DNA of 64,000 nucleotides from Prototheca cutis. Taxonomy: Eukaryota > Chlorophyta > Trebouxiophyceae > Chlorellales > Chlorellaceae. Positions 21,823 through 32,417 of this stretch are shown here, one piece after another. Both the position numbers and the translations under genes were made by a program. The notes below the pieces were generated by a model that saw nothing but the letters and a program-made list of their open reading frames with translations, was not told the origin of the DNA and did not search any database. The stretch's first letter is position 1, and each line of letters begins with the position of its first letter. The DNA lies in assembly GCA_002897115.2 (NCBI GenBank), contig BCIH01000009.1:43226-107225 (forward strand). The letters run 5' to 3'.

Positions 21823-23876
21823 ACACCATTGTGAACCCCTATCCTGAAAGCAGGCCACGGCATTGCTGGGCGTGGCAGGGGTGCTGGTGCCCGAAGTTCA
21901 CGGCCTCGCGGCAGACACCGTCCCGGAGAGCTTGCTGCGCCTGGTTGTGCAAGAGGACGCTGGGGGAAAGGGGGATGCGGAGACCGTGCCACGACCGGGG
22001 CAGAGGACATCTGGCAAAGAGCAGCAGCTCTCTGCCAAGCCTGCAGCTCTTAAGCCGGGCAGTTCTTTGCAAAGCAGTCACTATGCAGCAGCACTGGAGT
22101 TGTGGTGCTCGAACCGTGGCGGGTCGCCAGTGTCGTCCCCGGGAACCGAGTACCATGACAACGAGGCCGCCTTACCGAGGCCCAAACCTCACCATAGACC
22201 TACCAACTGGCCGGCGGCTGAGACGCTGCTGTTTGACGTGGTCCCTGCGACCACCAGCGCAGCGAGTTGTCTGGCCCCGACATGGGCCACGGCTTCGTTG
22301 CGCCGCGGCTTTGCAGCACTGTTCGCAGCTGTCTGCGGCGGCGGCGGACCTGGGTTTGCACGGCTGGGCGTGCAGCCGTTGGTGTACGCGGCGGCGGGCC
22401 TTCCGGCCTGGCTGGTCGACGACATGGAGCACACCTCGGAAGCCGTGGCGGAAGCTGCGAGGAAGCTTGCACCCCATGCGCCCGCGGTGGAGCTTGCCAG
22501 CCATGCCAGCCTGCTGCCGCTGCTCCTAGCGGGCGTGCTGCCGGCCGTTGGGCCCGGCGCGGCACGAACCTTGCTGACTCGCTTGCTGGCCGGCGGCCGA
22601 GCGGGGTGGGCAGCCACACACATGAGCACGCTGGCACATGCACTGCGCTGCGCCGCCGCCGACAGCACCAGTGCCAGGGTGTGCTTTGGGGGAATTTCTT
22701 GGATTTATTACCAGACAGGTGCATTGAAGGCCTGATTGTTTGTTCGATTTGTGCAAGAAAGGGAGAGGATATACCCACATCCACACACCAAGCAACCCAG
22801 CAACCAATCCATTCTTCAATACCCTCGCACCCTCCGAAACAGGAGGCAATCATAGGCATCATCCAGGAAACGGGAGCAAGCACCACAACTGAGCTGCGGG
22901 TGTGCGCCGCTGCCTTTGCGGCCAACGTGGCTCGGACGTTGTCTTCGGAGCAGGTCACGGCGATGATTGTCCCAGTACTGCACAGCATCGTGCGGGGAAG
23001 AAAGCAGGGCCGGAACAATCGACGGGTGTCCCGGGGAGCAGAGCCGGCCAGCCACACAGGTGGCCCAGCGGCCGGAGAAGAACCAGTTGCCGTGGATCAG
23101 CTCGCGGCGATCGCTGCAGCCGTGGACCTTCTCATCAGCTTCCCAGACGATGAGGAAGTTCAATCAGCCGTTCTCGGTGGGGGTGTGGTGGTGGGGGTGT
23201 GTGGGGGGGGATGGGGCTTCCAGGGCTAATGTTGATCGTTTGGTGCATGGCTTTGGGATAGGGCCAGAACCTTGTCATCCAGACGGAATTTCCATGATTG
23301 TGTCCCTGCACAGCTTGAATCCATACACCGATCCCCCCTCCAAAAATAGGCATGCTGGACGGGGCTGTGAGCTCACCGGAGGTTGAGCTGGCGCTGTTGC
23401 GCTGCGCGGCTCGTGTCATGGCGGCCGCGCCGGCCGGCACGCTCGAATCGCTTCTGCAGCGAGTGTTGCTGCTCCTGGCGGGCCTGCACTCACGGGCGGG
23501 GAGCGGTCGGACTCAGGCAGCGCAGCGCGAGGCTGCGGCTGCAGTGTTTGGGCTAGTGTACCGGGTGGACCCAGCACGGCTGGATGCCGGGTCCCGAGCG
23601 GCACTGCACTATGCCGCAGCCTTGCAGGCCCTGGCCCGAGAGGCTGACCTGCTCGACCCGGGGGCACGGGATGTGCTGGGATCGATCATCGCCGATGCCG
23701 GGGTCGCGGCGGAGCTGACCCCGCCACGGGCCAGTGGCGGGACAGCTGTCCCCGGGGCACAACCCGCCACCCAGCGTCCCGACCCCGATGGCCTGGAAGC
23801 ATTAGTGCTGTCCCAATTTGTCTCTGGACACATCTTTGGCGACTGGCGCTGGGAGGACGTCCTCATGGACGTGTAA
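19535..23876 (+). CDS. RELCH-like LisH / coiled-coil / HEAT-repeat protein
   Basis: Five exons: 19535 to about 19723, about 19886-21580, 21854-22678, 22843 to about 23175, and 23350-23876. The protein begins with a LisH-like segment, VCKWLLQRNYLLTSLELLLE, and DQTLFPPERLVSY, then a coiled coil (REERLALVEYELRVAREDA), a second LisH-like motif (LNAVVLRYLDQQGYRISAGT) and Ala-rich HEAT repeats to the end. This order matches animal RELCH/KIAA1468 and its plant homologue. RELCH is known to bind Rab11 and OSBP in cholesterol transfer between recycling endosomes and TGN; the algal role is inferred. The intron 21581-21853 holds a 70-nt pure poly(C) tract just before its acceptor. The stop codon TAA overlaps a TGTAA signal (23872-23876). 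Confidence 0.8.
21753..21822. repeat. Pure poly(C) tract in RELCH-like intron
   Basis: Seventy consecutive C on the coding strand end about 31 nt before the 3' splice site at 21853. A tract of this length may be an assembly-estimated length. Confidence 0.9.
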
Positions 23877-23908
23877 CGATCAATCAATCAACACAGGGGA
23901 GGCGTGTG

Positions 23909-23910
<2 letters not shown>

Positions 23911-23943
<33 letters not shown>
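23911..23943. repeat. (TG)n microsatellite
   Basis: An uninterrupted TG run of about 33 nt lies 34 nt after the RELCH-like stop. Confidence 0.9.
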
Positions 23944-23945
<2 letters not shown>

Positions 23946-24094
23946 TGGAGGGTGGAAGGGGGGATCGTCGTCATGGCATGGATGGTTCTCAAGGTCTGTT
24001 GGTCGAGGTGATGGTCAGTAGCGGGTCACTCCATGCTGATCAGCAGAAGCCTCCTCACTCCGACGTGCACAACAACAGCAAGGGAGTCAAAACA

Positions 24095-24099
24095 TTACA
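24095..24099 (-). promoter_or_regulatory. TGTAA polyadenylation signal of the RWP-RK gene
   Basis: TTACA on the + strand lies 106 nt downstream of the RWP-RK stop on the minus strand. Confidence 0.55.
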
Positions 24100-24204
24100 T
24101 GAGGGAACTGAGACAAGGCTCAAGGCCATATGTTGGGCATCTCTCGGGAACATGAGACACACAGTCATTGTCTATGTTGTCATTGGCATTCGGGCCAGCA
24201 CTCG

Positions 24205-25825
24205 TCAGCACATGATGATGCCTTGGGCAGAGAGTGTCAGTTGGCCGCAAGTCAACTGGTGCAGCTCTCCTTGCAATTCTTCCATCTTGGCTTGCAGAGC
24301 ACTGCGCTCTCCAGGGGACTCGGGCACCCTGCTGACCAGCTCCTGAACCCGTTTCTCAATGCTCTTCAACTGGTGGTGTGTGGAGTCATTGGATGGAGGG
24401 GAATCGCGAGGTTTTAAACTGGAAAATGGGTGTGGACATGCCGTTTCCATGGTCCAAATGGCTTGCTCACGAGAAGAATGAAAGCACCATGATATACTTG
24501 CACCCACACCCGCTCCGCAACACCCTCCTCCATCCAATCCCACCTTGCGCTGGGGCCAACGGTGGATGTTGTGCCGTCGGCAGATCTTCTTCAGCACGGT
24601 GGGACAGATGTCCATCATGCGTGCTGCGTCGCTGATAGGATGCACAAAGTACTGTGCAATGGCACGGATGTCTGTGCACCCTTTTCTCTGGTCCATCCGC
24701 GTCGATGCCTCGCCGCCAGACTGCGTGATTGTCCGGGGCGATTTGGGGGCTGCTATCTTGTGCAGAGCTCTCGATAGAGTTGGAAGGAATGCAGCGGCGC
24801 GGCATCAAAGCCACACACGAATGCTCTTCCCATCCCAAATCAGATGCTCACCAGGCGGCTGGGGCTCTGGCCAGGCGCGGAGCCTCGAGACCGTAGTGGC
24901 AGGGGGCTGCCACCAAACATGGATGACTGACTGGGGCCGCATGAAGTTGGCGCCGTGCTTCCACTGTTCATCCCAGACAGGGACAAGGACAGTTCTGCCC
25001 AAGTACGCGTCGGTCCGTTTGAGAGGGGAGGCTGTGTGATATTGTTTTCCAACCAGTGTGCATGGTAGTGCTGGACTCCTATTGGGGACTGGTTACCAAG
25101 GAATGTGCTTGCTGAAGCCCCACTCGGCACCAGCACTGGCTGCCAACGCCCTCCCCAACCCCAACCCCAAACACGACGCCCATGCTTGCCTTGGATGCGG
25201 GGTGGGCAGGCGTAATGTTTCACCACACAAAAACCCTCTTGGAGTTTGAGTGCCACAAAAGCCTCGACCATGGCTTCCCAGCTGCAACTGGCATCGTCGT
25301 TAAACCTGTGTGTGTGTGGGTGTGTGTGTGTGTTTTTGGGGGGGGGGGGACGAAGGCCGGCGGCTGCAGGCACCCCTGGATAAGATCAAAGCTTCGGCCA
25401 GCTCAAACGTTTGCCCAATCCCCCAAGGTGCGTCAGAATCAACCCAAAACATCACAAACAAGGGCAAAATGCACACTGCAACCAATAATGACGCGGAATC
25501 CGGTCCATCATGTTTCCTTCCGAGTCTCTTACCTGGCCTGGACTGCCGCTGGGGCTTGGTCCGTGGCACCCACGTCCGCCAGTTGACTGACGGTGGCCAA
25601 CACGCCGTCGTCCTCCTGCTGAATCACCAGACGGCAAACTTGCAGCCCTGCCAGCCCAAACGCATAGACACATAAAACAGTGAAGTGGGTTCATCGCGGA
25701 TTGGGCTCCGGACCAGTCATTGAGCGGGAACAACCCCGAAACAGGGGCCCCATCAAAGTCAAACCCCGGTTCGAACATGCGACTCTCTCACCCTTCTGCA
25801 TCGACAGATCCTGCAAGATGTACAT
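24205..25825 (-). CDS. RWP-RK domain transcription factor
   Basis: The last two exons are clear: one ends at 24544 and the final one runs 24369-24205, joining in phase. They encode the complete RWP-RK domain: IRAIAQYFVHPISDAARMM, CPTVLKKICRRHNIHRWPQ and RKLKSIEKRVQEL, followed by a leucine-zipper-like coiled coil ending GQLTLSAQGIIMC. The family binds DNA in nitrogen response (NLP) or gamete/sex programmes (RKD, MID). Upstream exons are less certain: about 25545-25655 (CRLVIQQEDDGVLATVSQLA), about 25180-25310 (CSWEAMVEAFVALKLQEGF) and about 24860-25030 (VPVWDEQWKHGANFMRPQS). The first ATG near 25825 is a guess based on phase. No PB1 or GAF domain is seen, so it looks RKD-like in size (about 300 aa) with an unrecognised N-terminal part. 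Confidence 0.8.
25307..25350. repeat. (TG)n plus poly(G) tract in RWP-RK intron
   Basis: On the sense (minus) strand this reads poly(C) followed by a CA-rich run and then the acceptor AG, so it acts as, or replaces, a polypyrimidine tract. Confidence 0.7.
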
Positions 25826-26088
25826 GCTGCATGAAAAATATATAGATTTCTACGACTTTTTGCAAAGTTCATTTCTGCGATCAGGGCTATTGGCTTCGGG
25901 GGGAGTCCCCCCGAACTCCGAGATGAGCCCAGCGTCTGGGGTTTTCGTTGTGACGCATCGGCGCCACCCTTTCCAAGATCACCGGAGGGACCTCCATGGA
26001 GGACGACCCACTCCACACGCCATCACACACAGCACATGAAGATATTTTCGTATCACACCAGGATTTCAGAACGCACACGAAGATCACA

Positions 26089-28374
26089 TTAATTCTTAGA
26101 AAGCTTGATCACGAAGCGGGCACTCCAGTCCTGGGGATGGGGTTGGACTCGGGCAAAGGACAGGATGTGTCTGAGACGCCTGAAAAATTTGGATCAACCA
26201 AGCCTTGCCGCCCGGATCTCAAACCCTATGATCAGGTACTGCATTATTTGAAAATCAGAAAGAGTCCTCCTGTGGTCACACCGGCCTGTCGTCCACAGCC
26301 TGCAGCCCCGCCTGACGTCAACCGGCACCAGAGTCCAGGCCAGCGGCTGGGAAGAAGCGCGAGGGCGGACGCAGCATCCTTGACCCCGGTATCTGCACGT
26401 GTGCCAGCGCAGGCTCCACACGGACCGGCATTGCGTTTGTGGCATCCGGAGCGATGCCCATGCCGGTGCCGTCGTTGGGGCTGCCCGTCTGCAACGCAGC
26501 ACTGTTTCCACAAACGGACCCTGACAACAGTCCCGCACTCAAGCCATCTGGTCCGTAAAAGAGTAAGCGCACGTCGTTTGATATCTTAGAGCGCAATGCC
26601 AATGCTGTGGCGATACTTTTGCAGTGTTTCACCCACAAATCTTTCTGCAGTTCTTGCGAGCGCCAACGGGCAGAGGAACAGGGTTGGTGTCCCGACAACC
26701 GCAGCCTCGGAAACCAAACACCAGTCATAAAAACTCTCGCGCACGTACCCTTGGGCGTAGACTCTGCGCCTCCGGCGGCGCTGTCCCCCTGAGATGACGC
26801 TGTATAGCTGGAGAACCGCCGGAGCTCATGCTCTGGCGCGGAGCTGGCCTTGAGGAGTCCGCGCTGCCAGAGCCGCAGCCTGGCTGGGACCCCAGCGATG
26901 GAGCCGTCGCCAGGAGGCACGCCCACGGACACCTCGACCCCCGGCGTCCAGGCCGTTCCAAGGCCGCCGCCAAAGACAACCGCACCCGTCGTGGAATTGG
27001 GAGATGGTCCATTTGCATCGCTAGCGACAGCGGCATCGTTGTCCACACCGATGCCCTGCCCACTTGGAGGCAAGGGCAGACCCGGCGTCGCCAGGGCCCG
27101 CACTGCCTGCAGTGCCTCAAACTCCTCCAGGGCTCCCAGCAGACGCAGCGGGTCGGACACGGAGCGCAGCGGCCGTGACGGCGGCCGGTCGCCACGCAGC
27201 CGGGCCAGCGCCGCTTCAAATGCCGAGTCAGGGGACAGTGGCCGGTCGGGCGGCGGCGCCGGTTCTTGGCTTTTCATTGGTGCTGCACTCGTTTCACGGC
27301 CCGATTGGTCCACTGTGGAGGTGTCCATGGGCTGAGATACAGCCCCTGCGAGCGGTGGCACGGCCGCTACAGCATTAGAATCGGAACTCAACGGCGCGGC
27401 CTGCTTGGTAACCATTGCCGAAGAAGGTACAAAGGGCCGTGCCTGCGGCTGCAGCCGAGCACCGCTGAGCGGTCTGGGAGGCGGCGCGGGGGGAGGCGCA
27501 GCGTATGCCGGGTAGGGTACCGGTCCCGGCCATGCATAGTACATCCCCGGTGGCATCACCCCGGGCGGCGTGAGGCTCCTGGGCGGCGGCGCCACGGGCA
27601 GAGGCGGGGCAAGCTGTGGGGTGGGCTGCAGCTTTGGAAGCACCACGAGCTCATCATCTGGAGGCTCGTTGCAGAGCACTGCCAAATTGTGCAAGTAGTC
27701 GGCCAGAGACTCGGGGTCCAGGCCTGCAGGGAGGGAGATGGCCAACGGGTGATGTTGGGCCTGCGATCCCGGGTCAGCTCGAAGCTCCCTGGGCAATGCA
27801 CTGATGGCGAAGCACGTCGCTGCATCGGATCTCAATCCCAATTCCAACCCCATGGCACCCACAGATAGACATCAACATGCATGCATACTATGCCAGCGGC
27901 AATCGCCCCTCTGTCGAAGGCAACACCAACAGACAGCCACCCTGTACCGGCAGCGCTGGAGGCAAAGGCCTGCAGAATTTCGCCATAATCCAAGTGGTGT
28001 GCGTGGGTGGCCCTGGCAAACAGTTGTGCCGGGGCGGTTCCCGAGACCGGCACCGCAGGGTCTGCCCGCTGGGCGTCGGTGGGGGGGGGGCTGGGGGNGG
28101 GCTGGGGGTGAGCTGGGGAGCCTCGTCCATCCCCCACCCTGCCCTCCAGCTCTCGCCGAACTGCCGAGAGGGCGTCCGTCAGGAAAAGGGTGCCCAGTCC
28201 ATGCCCGCACAGGGAGTCCAAGCAGTCCACATAGACCTTCAGCTCGCTCGCATGCAGCCCTTGCAGGTCGGGGCCCGAGCTGGGAGGGCTGCCATGATGA
28301 GCAGAGGACAGCTCGGACGAGCCTGAGGTGGACCGGGGCCCAGCCGCATGCACGCNCTCTGCCGCCTCAGACAT
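26089..28374 (-). CDS. Unrecognised proline/alanine-rich protein
   Basis: A minus-strand multi-exon gene is supported by long open exons and plausible splice sites, but I do not recognise the family. The first segment (from 28374) has LKVYVDCLDSLCGHGLGTLF and LTDALSAVRRELEGR. The large exon at about 26760-27830 has SLPAGLDPESLADYLHNLA, then a long Pro/Ala/Gly/Ser-rich region and a helical patch, SDPLRLLGALEEFEALQAV. The exon around 26320-26670 contains LQKDLWVKHCKSIATALALR and LFYGPDGLSAGLL. The last exon encodes RLRHILSFARVQPHPQDW and stops at 26089. No membrane segment or signal peptide is visible. Two unresolved bases (28098, 28356) lie inside. It could be a regulatory or scaffold protein; function is unknown. 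Confidence 0.5.
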
Positions 28375-28948
28375 CTGGGATTGGCATGTTCAGCGCCGTA
28401 GGGTCATTGATGGAGCATCTGATCAGGCCGAAACCCAGGGGAACCTGCTCAACACCAGTCGTTGCTCCGTGTGGTCGGCGAAGCACAACGCCAACAGAAG
28501 CAGGTCCTTCCCAAAGCCCATCAGCTGCCTGGAGATTGCCTCAAAAACCAGAAAACAATATGAGAGGGCAGTTCATGTACAGCAGGTACCGATCATGGGA
28601 GAGGATCGCCGGCTTCGCCACAGGTGGTTCGAGTCTCGGCACAAGCAGGGGGTGTGATCACATTGGCGCTTGCTGAGCTCGCTTTAACAGGGCTCCGATG
28701 TTGAAGTTCGACGCGTCTGGGAACAGCACAGCCAATTACCCGTTCAAGTAAATTGGAGTACAACTTGCTTGCTCAGGATCCGAGTGGAAGAAGGTGTCGT
28801 GACTGGGGCTCCCGGCTCCTAGGGCACCCCCGCCGCGGAAGGGAGGGTGTGCCCAGACAGACGCGAAACGAGCTCTGCCTGTCCGCCGCAAGATGCGCGA
28901 GTAGGTCTTTTCCTGAATAGGACGCCATTACCGTTGACCGGGCTGAGC
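28375..28948. promoter_or_regulatory. Divergent promoter region, unknown gene / VPS23
   Basis: The 574 bp between two divergent starts show no supported coding exon. A GGTTCGAGTC box near 28625 resembles a tRNA B box, but its flanks do not pair. Confidence 0.4.
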
Positions 28949-31646
28949 ATGGCACGGAACTCGTTGGCCCTGGTGTCGGAGGCGCTGGGCAGAACGGGCT
29001 CGCACGCGCTGCCCTACGCCGAGGAGTTCAAGTACGGCATTCACCAGCAGATCTCAGACCTTGTGGGGGTGAGCGCGCTGATGTGCTGCATATGGACCGA
29101 AATAGGGATGCTTGCCAGGCAGGGCATGCACTCCCCGGAATCTATGGCGCCCATTGCTGGGAACGTCCGCCTCCCCAGGGCTCTGTCGCCGATACGCCGG
29201 ACACCTGCCGTGCATGCAGGACTTTCCCTCTCTCAAGGTCAAGGTGGACACGTATACGCACCCGACTGGCAGGTGGGTATGGCCGGATGGGAGATTTGCC
29301 TGCATGCGTGGGGTGTCCGGGGCGCTGATGGCTGGTGCATGTGCCATGGTTGTTCCCAGTGGGAATTCCCATCCGCCCATGGAAATGTGCTCTCACTGCT
29401 ACACTACAATCGACATGGCACTCTGTTTTCCCATGACAGCTCGTTGGACCTGCTGCTTGTGGATGGCACGGTTCCAATGTACTATGAGGTATGTGTGGGG
29501 CCTGCCTGGGGGGTTTCAGGGGATGAGGAAGGGTGGTCGAGGCAACGGACCGGGCCCTGCCAATTCAAACCAAGCTGCGACTGCCGAGCGTGATTGCGAG
29601 CCACATGGTAGTCACACCTGTCAGCCACCGGTTTTGCCGTGCTTGACCGTACTCAACACCTCTGCAGGGTGTCAAGTACAACATCCCTGTGGCGGTGTGG
29701 ATGCCGGAGCAGTTCCCCCTGGCGGGTCCCATCGTGTATGTGACGCCGACTTCAGACATGCTTATCAAGCCTGGGCACGCCATCGTGGACCCTTCTGGCA
29801 CCGTCAGCTCACTCTACCTCCGGAACTGGATGTTCCCAGGGTCAAACCTCCGTGTCCTCGTCGAGGTGCGCGCTCATGACCCTGCTTCGCTCTGCTGCTG
29901 GCGCTCCTAAACCTTGATCTGTTTTGGGGTTGGCTCCATGAACCCATGACCCGTCCTGTGGGTTGCCTGTCGGTTGCGGGGCCACGCCCAGCACCACTGT
30001 ATCCTCCAGCACCGCTTGTTTACCATGCGAACTCGCTGCCAAACTGCCACGTTGCCCCCCGTCAAACTGGCAGGATATGTCCATAGCATTTGGCAGCGAC
30101 CCACCGCTGTTCACCAAGCCGCCGGGGTGGACGCCATCCCCCTCTCCGAGGCCCATGCAACGGCCAAATGGGCGGCCAGAGCCTGCCGCTGCCTACAGGC
30201 CATCCCCTCCCCCACCCCCGCCACCTCCGCCACCCCCGCCACCCCCGCCGCCCCCACCGCCTACGTCCGGCCTCGGAGCGAGCACCGATCTGGGCAACGG
30301 CAGCATCCAGAACCCCCTTGTATCTGGGTGAGTAGTGGGGAACATGCTGCTGCTTTGTGTTGACGTCTGTCCGTCCATCACATGGTGTTCTGGGGTGTGT
30401 TCGAAGTTCTGTCCGCAGCAGCATCAAAAGCCGATCATGCGGCCCCAACACACATGAACACACACAAGCGCACTCTCCGAATCGGCGGTGCAGGTCGTTG
30501 CCGGCGGCGCTGCAGGCCTTGAACCTGGGCTTCACGCGACCAGCATCGGAGACACGGCCACCCAATGGTCTTCCTCCGACCATCGCCGGTGGCAGCACGG
30601 GGTTCTGGGGCTCCCTGCCCGACCGTGCGACGCAGAGCCTGCCAATCCCCCCCTCGGCAGCTACAGGCGGGGGGGACGTTGCCACTTCGGGTGTGCCGAC
30701 GACAGCAGGGACAACCGCGCAGCCACGGCCTGCGTCATCGCTGACCCCGCCATCATCGGCGGCATCAGCGGCAGCGGCGGCGGCGGAGGAGCTGGGCGAT
30801 GCATTCCGGCGCGGTGTGAGGGCGGAGCTGTCACGCATGCTCAGCATGGCATTAGAGGCCCGGCGGGGCGAGCTGCAAGCGTCATTGGACGACGCCGTGT
30901 CCTCATCGCGCCAGCTGGCGGCGCGGCGTGATGCCGCTGCCGTGCGTGTGGCTACGTTGTCTGCCGAGCGCCTCGACCTCGAGTCCGCCGCGCATGAGTT
31001 GGCAGCCGCCAACGAAGCCCTCGCCCGTGCTGCAGCCGCGGGAGATGCACTGAGGGCGCGGCGGTCAAGTACCGGTGGCAATGCCGACGGTGATAGCAGC
31101 GGCGCCCCGCCCCCCGACGATGCCATTGTGCCTGCTGACGATCTGTCGACCGACGCGCTGGCCGTGCAGGCCCAAGATCTCGCTCTAGAGGACGCTCTGT
31201 ACGCCCTAGACCGAATGTTGAATGCCGGGACCATCGATGCCGAAGTCTACCTGAGAAAGGTACTGTAGTGGATCGTCGGTGTTGCTGGAGGTGTTTTTTG
31301 TTCTCGCATGAATGTTCCCTCACGGGCAGAGCCCTCAGGCTCTCCCCTCTCGAAATTAAAAAAAATCAAAAAGCCATCCAACGTCGCGCAGGTTCGGATG
31401 CTGTGCCGGCGGCAGTTCATGTTACGCGCACTGGGAAACAAGATTGCCGCCGCGCAGGGCGAGGCGACGACCCGGCGCGACTCACCGGGTCACCGTCCAC
31501 CGCGGGCGACGGCTTCCGGTCGCGACCTTGCCGCCGCAGCAGATGGCTACCCCTCGGCGCGGGTGGCCATGCCCGTGGGGGACACCTGGTCCAGCTCGGG
31601 CATTCTGAGCAATCCCCTTGTCAACCGGAGACCAGAAATGCAGTAG
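28949..31646 (+). CDS. VPS23: ESCRT-I subunit VPS23/TSG101 (ELCH)
   Basis: The start ATG at 28949 opens MARNSLALVSEAL. The UEV domain is spread over short exons: AEEFKYGIHQQISDLV, FPSLKVKVDTYTHPTG, SLDLLLVDGTVPMYYE, KYNIPVAVWMPEQFPLAGP, IVYVTPTSDMLIKPGHAIVD and SSLYLRNWMFPGSNLRVLV. It lacks the catalytic cysteine of true E2 enzymes, as expected for a ubiquitin-binding UEV. A proline-rich region follows at about 30160-30260 (long Pro runs), then a coiled coil in the 30800-31060 exon, and the steadiness box (ALEDALYALDRMLNAG, LRKV plus RQFMLRALGNKI) closing the protein. The role is sorting ubiquitinated cargo into multivesicular bodies and, in plants, cytokinesis. The final exon has a Ser/Arg-rich tail. 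Confidence 0.93.
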
Positions 31647-32417
31647 GATGAGGATGATCCTGGCTGATGCATGCTCACGCATCAGAGTATGAAACAGCGC
31701 GCCGCAGGACGACGACGTTTGGGAGCCATGTGACTGATCAATAGATCCAGCTGGTGCTGCCCGCCCACCGATTCCTTGTTGCGTGCCATCGCTACCAGTC
31801 AGGCTCACATCCCTCCCAAGTGATGCCCTCGCCTGCTTTACTGCGCTGCAGGCGTCGCATGATCCTGTGCTGGATGTCATTGGGTGATGCATGCGGTATG
31901 CACTCGGGGGGGGGGTGCAGAGGCATCGATGAATGGGAACAGCGGCCGGGCAACACCAGGTGGTGAGAGACAAGCTGGGCGGAGGCATAGACATAGTAAA
32001 AAGATCTCGGCATGCGCTGTGCAGCAGACAGGCAGCAGGAAACTCTCCTTGAAATTCAGTAGGGGAGGGCAGTCAATGGGTTGGTGTCTGTGCGTTCCTA
32101 TTGCTCTCGGGGCAGGAGTGCAGCAGCAGGCCACGATCTTGGAGTCCGGTGCGGCATGCCCGCCCGACAGTCGAACGATCGACTTGTTTTGAAAGCCACC
32201 ACCGACAATCGTGCTCTCGTCTGGGTCAGTGGAGGTCTTCCAGCCGTGCATGCCCATTATGATTCATTTGTTAGACACAAAAATACATTTTGAAACTGAC
32301 GTGCGCTCATAAGGAAGGTCGGCGGCCCCTGATCACGCCCGCGTAGCCAGGGCGCAGGTGCCAGACGAGCAGGCCGTGATCTGAGGTCGGCCCGGGGCCC
32401 ACAGAGGACACGGTCCC
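31647..32417. other. Long intergenic region with a possible unresolved minus-strand gene
   Basis: The 771 bp between VPS23 and VID27 should hold the VID27 promoter. On the minus strand a candidate terminal exon (stop at 31792; HRIMRRLQRSKAGEGITWEG) follows a poly(C) tract and an AG, and further open pieces lie at about 32130-32240. I could not join them into a gene. Confidence 0.3.

Noticed and set aside
24860..25030. Resemblance of VPVWDEQW...HVWW to a GH20 hexosaminidase active site
   Set aside because: Only a few residues agree, no barrel elements flank it, and the exon leads into an RWP-RK domain.
30205..30255. C-rich tract in VPS23 considered as another intronic poly(C)
   Set aside because: It is interrupted every few bases and stays in frame as the proline-rich linker expected between UEV and coiled coil.
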